Source: an uncultured Campylobacter sp.
GTDB lineage: Bacteria; Campylobacterota; Campylobacteria; Campylobacterales; Campylobacteraceae
NCBI GenBank assembly: GCA_937990735.1
Contig: CALKQT010000072.1
Span: 1-13,871 of the forward strand
Length of the DNA stretch: 13,871 bases
Reading direction: 5' to 3'
A model generated the notes under the pieces. That model was not told the origin of the DNA and ran no database searches. It saw only the letters and a program-made list of their open reading frames with translations. Position numbers and translations under genes: made by a program. The number at the start of each line of letters is the position of its first letter. Position 1 is the stretch's first letter. Below, piece by piece: positions 12,500 to 13,871 of the stretch.

Positions 12500-13871
12500 C
12501 GTGCGCCCCTTTTTACGCTAAGCACGCACAAGCTGAAAAACAAAACCGCTCCGAGCGCCTGAATGGCGAGGTTTACCCACAGCGTCGCACTCTGTCCGCC
12601 CGATAAAAAGCAGATGCGAAAGGACTCGACCGCGTATGTGGGCGGCAGCAGGTGCCCGATGAAGTTGACCGCCGCGGGCAGTCCGCGCAGATCGAATATC
12701 ATGCCGCTAAGCAGCGTCACGGGCAGGTAGCCGATGACGATGGCGTATTCCTGCGCTAGGAATTGATTTTTGCAGATCGCCGAGATCAGCATGCCTAGGC
12801 AGGTCATCTCCAGCACGAAGACGCAAAGCGTCGCCAGCAGCATCGCTACGCTGCCGCGGATCGGGATGCCTAAAAGTACCTGCCCGTAAACGAGCGTCAT
12901 CGCACCGCCCAAAAGTGCTAGGAAATAATACGCGCCGACCTTGGCAGTGACGATCTCAAGCGCGCTTGCGTTGGAGTTGTAAAGCGAGGCGATCGTGCCG
13001 CGGTCCCATTCGCGCGAGATCACGACCGCGACCATAAATAGGCAGATGAGCCCCAAAATCCCCACGTACTCGGCAGATACGAGATACCACGTCGATTCGT
13101 TGGCTTCGTTGAACCAGCTGCGATAATTCACGCTGATGGGCTTTGCGGCGGCGTTTAAATTTGCGTTTAAAAAGCCGTAATCTTGCGCCAAAACCTGCTC
13201 GATTACGCCTGCAACGTAAACGTAGCTAAGAAGCGCGAGCTGCGACTGCGTGGCGTTTTGGATAAGAAAAATTTCGGCGCCGTCTTTGTCTGAGCTACTC
13301 GCGCCGCCTGCACTACTTGAGCCGCCGCCGTTATTTGCAGCGCCGCCTGCGCTGCGAGCGCCGTTAGCGGAGGGGCTCGCATTGACGCCGCCGCTCGTAT
13401 TTCCGATATCGCCTGCGCCATCGATAAAACCAGCGTTCGTATCGCCTGCGTCGCCGATTAAATTTACATTGCCTTGATCTACGCCTATGTCGCTTGAGCT
13501 GCCGCCGGTATCTACTCCACTGCCGCCGCTAAAAGAATTTGCACTGCCACCCGCTTCCGCACCGTTACGGTGCGAAATATCTCCGCTTGCGCTTGCGCCA
13601 CCCGCAGAGGCGTTTATGCCGCTCTCCGTGCCGGCGTCTGCGCCTCTGTCCTCAAGTGGACGGACATTTTCGCCGCCGCTAATATTTTGAATATCGCTTG
13701 CGTCGCCCGCGGAGGAGCTTTCATCGCTAGAAAGGTTTAAATTTATGCCGCCGTTCGCGCCGCCGAGCCCGCTCAAGGTGTTTTGAAATTTAGCCGCAAA
13801 GAGCGGATCAAAATATAAAATGCTCTCGATCTCGTGCGCCCTAAAATCTCTCCTCGCGCTCTCTAAGTCCG
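12496..13871 (-). CDS. ABC-2 type exporter permease with low-complexity insert (5' end off window)
   Basis: The C-terminal 457 residues of an ABC-2 permease (YbhS-like), running off the right edge. A TTG at 13774-13776 could serve as a start, but the frame continues open upstream with plausible protein (RRDFRAHEIESILYFDPLF), so the gene is partial here. After the insert comes the end of the periplasmic domain (AEIFLIQNATQSQLALLSY, equivalent to the usual I.LI.DG.....A strand). Five helices follow, with the hallmark SREWDRGTIASLYNS after the first of them, ISAICKNQF and LLSGMIFDLRGLPA. TM1 lies beyond the edge. The odd feature is a stretch of about 165 residues made of Gly, Ser, Ala, Asn and Asp (13285-13780) inserted in the periplasmic domain. 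The stop overlaps the ATG of a repeat-derived frame. An ATPase gene and a membrane-fusion gene are expected upstream, beyond the window. Confidence 0.85.
   Translation of the reverse strand, partial: DLESARRDFRAHEIESILYFDPLFAAKFQNTLSGLGGANGGINLNLSSDESSSAGDASDIQNISGGENVRPLEDRGADAGTESGINASAGGASASGDISHRNGAEAGGSANSFSGGSGVDTGGSSSDIGVDQGNVNLIGDAGDTNAGFIDGAGDIGNTSGGVNASPSANGARSAGGAANNGGGSSSAGGASSSDKDGAEIFLIQNATQSQLALLSYVYVAGVIEQVLAQDYGFLNANLNAAAKPISVNYRSWFNEANESTWYLVSAEYVGILGLICLFMVAVVISREWDRGTIASLYNSNASALEIVTAKVGAYYFLALLGGAMTLVYGQVLLGIPIRGSVAMLLATLCVFVLEMTCLGMLISAICKNQFLAQEYAIVIGYLPVTLLSGMIFDLRGLPAAVNFIGHLLPPTYAVESFRICFLSGGQSATLWVNLAIQALGAVLFFSLCVLSVKRGAR
13285..13780 (-). repeat. Gly/Ser/Ala/Asn/Asp-rich low-complexity coding segment
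   Basis: About 165 codons dominated by small and acidic residues, with recurrent words such as GGSS, SAGGA, GDAGD, GAGDIGNTSGG and GGGSSSAGG. The frame is intact throughout and the segment begins and ends abruptly against conserved permease sequence. It encodes a flexible, net acidic, probably disordered periplasmic linker. GCC/GCG-rich repeats of this kind can expand by slippage, so length differences between strains are likely. Confidence 0.75.

Larger units (their letters stand above)
10993..12515 (-). repeat. Degenerate repeat island between the two ABC-2 permease genes
   Basis: About 1.5 kb separating two genes that usually abut is filled with related sequence. AAATTTTAAAATTT-like words recur every few dozen bases, joined by GC-rich linkers. 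Five copies of a module occur on the minus strand: a purine-rich ribosome-site-like run, about GCGCG, then ATG, mostly followed by AAATTT. Their ATG codons are at 10993-10995, 11409-11411, 12084-12086, 12368-12370 and 12497-12499. The first and last are the true start of the downstream permease and the ATG overlapping the upstream permease stop. This suggests that the original intercistronic junction was duplicated and expanded. Confidence 0.6.

Noticed and set aside
13250..13690. Plus-strand Pro/Ala/Leu-rich frames opposite the permease insert
   Set aside because: They are complements of the Gly/Ser/Ala-rich codons, lack a ribosome site, and the minus-strand frame is continuous with conserved permease sequence.

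Overview
The window most likely comes from a member of the Campylobacterota, probably a Campylobacter species of moderate GC such as the oral, anaerobic ones. I infer this from gene content, AAGGAG-type ribosome sites, extended -10 promoters with weak -35 boxes, and abundant AAATTT/TTTAAA words. No rRNA, tRNA, CRISPR array or transposase is visible, so the genus call is an inference.

Left part (1-3438): an AT-rich leader carries a near-consensus sigma-70 promoter overlapped by a Fur-box-like sequence. It drives a TonB-dependent outer-membrane receptor gene (480-2607). That gene starts with TTG, has a (CT)10 tract inside its signal-peptide codons, and is broken by two single-base frameshifts further on. 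A periplasmic DUF4198 protein follows 34 bases later and probably shares the transcript. A perfect palindrome ends the unit.

Middle part (3439-9642): a complete, tightly packed FecCD/BtuCD-type ABC importer (binding protein, permease, ATPase; 4777-7551) is flanked by three mutually similar small membrane proteins of unknown function (3772-4536, 8028-8672, 8824-9642). Each of these contains an internally repeated Ser-Gly/Tyr motif. With the receptor and the DUF4198 protein, the importer forms a plausible route for a siderophore, heme, cobalamin or metal chelate from outer membrane to cytoplasm. The first membrane protein has a terminator-like hairpin inside its coding sequence.

Right part (9643-13871, minus strand): two ABC-2 type exporter permeases (12496 to the right edge, and 9904-10995) that would normally be adjacent are separated by about 1.5 kb of degenerate repeats. 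The island holds two unrecognised, end-to-end overlapping reading frames, a 75-bp tandem repeat, a duplicated segment of 80 to 190 bp, and five copies of a ribosome-site-plus-ATG module. The upstream permease carries a long Gly/Ser/Ala/Asn/Asp-rich insert in its predicted periplasmic domain. Its beginning, and presumably the ATPase and a membrane-fusion partner, lie beyond the right edge.

The most interesting signals are the CT-tract switch in the receptor gene, the repeat island between the permeases, the low-complexity permease insert, and the family of three paralogous membrane proteins around the importer.
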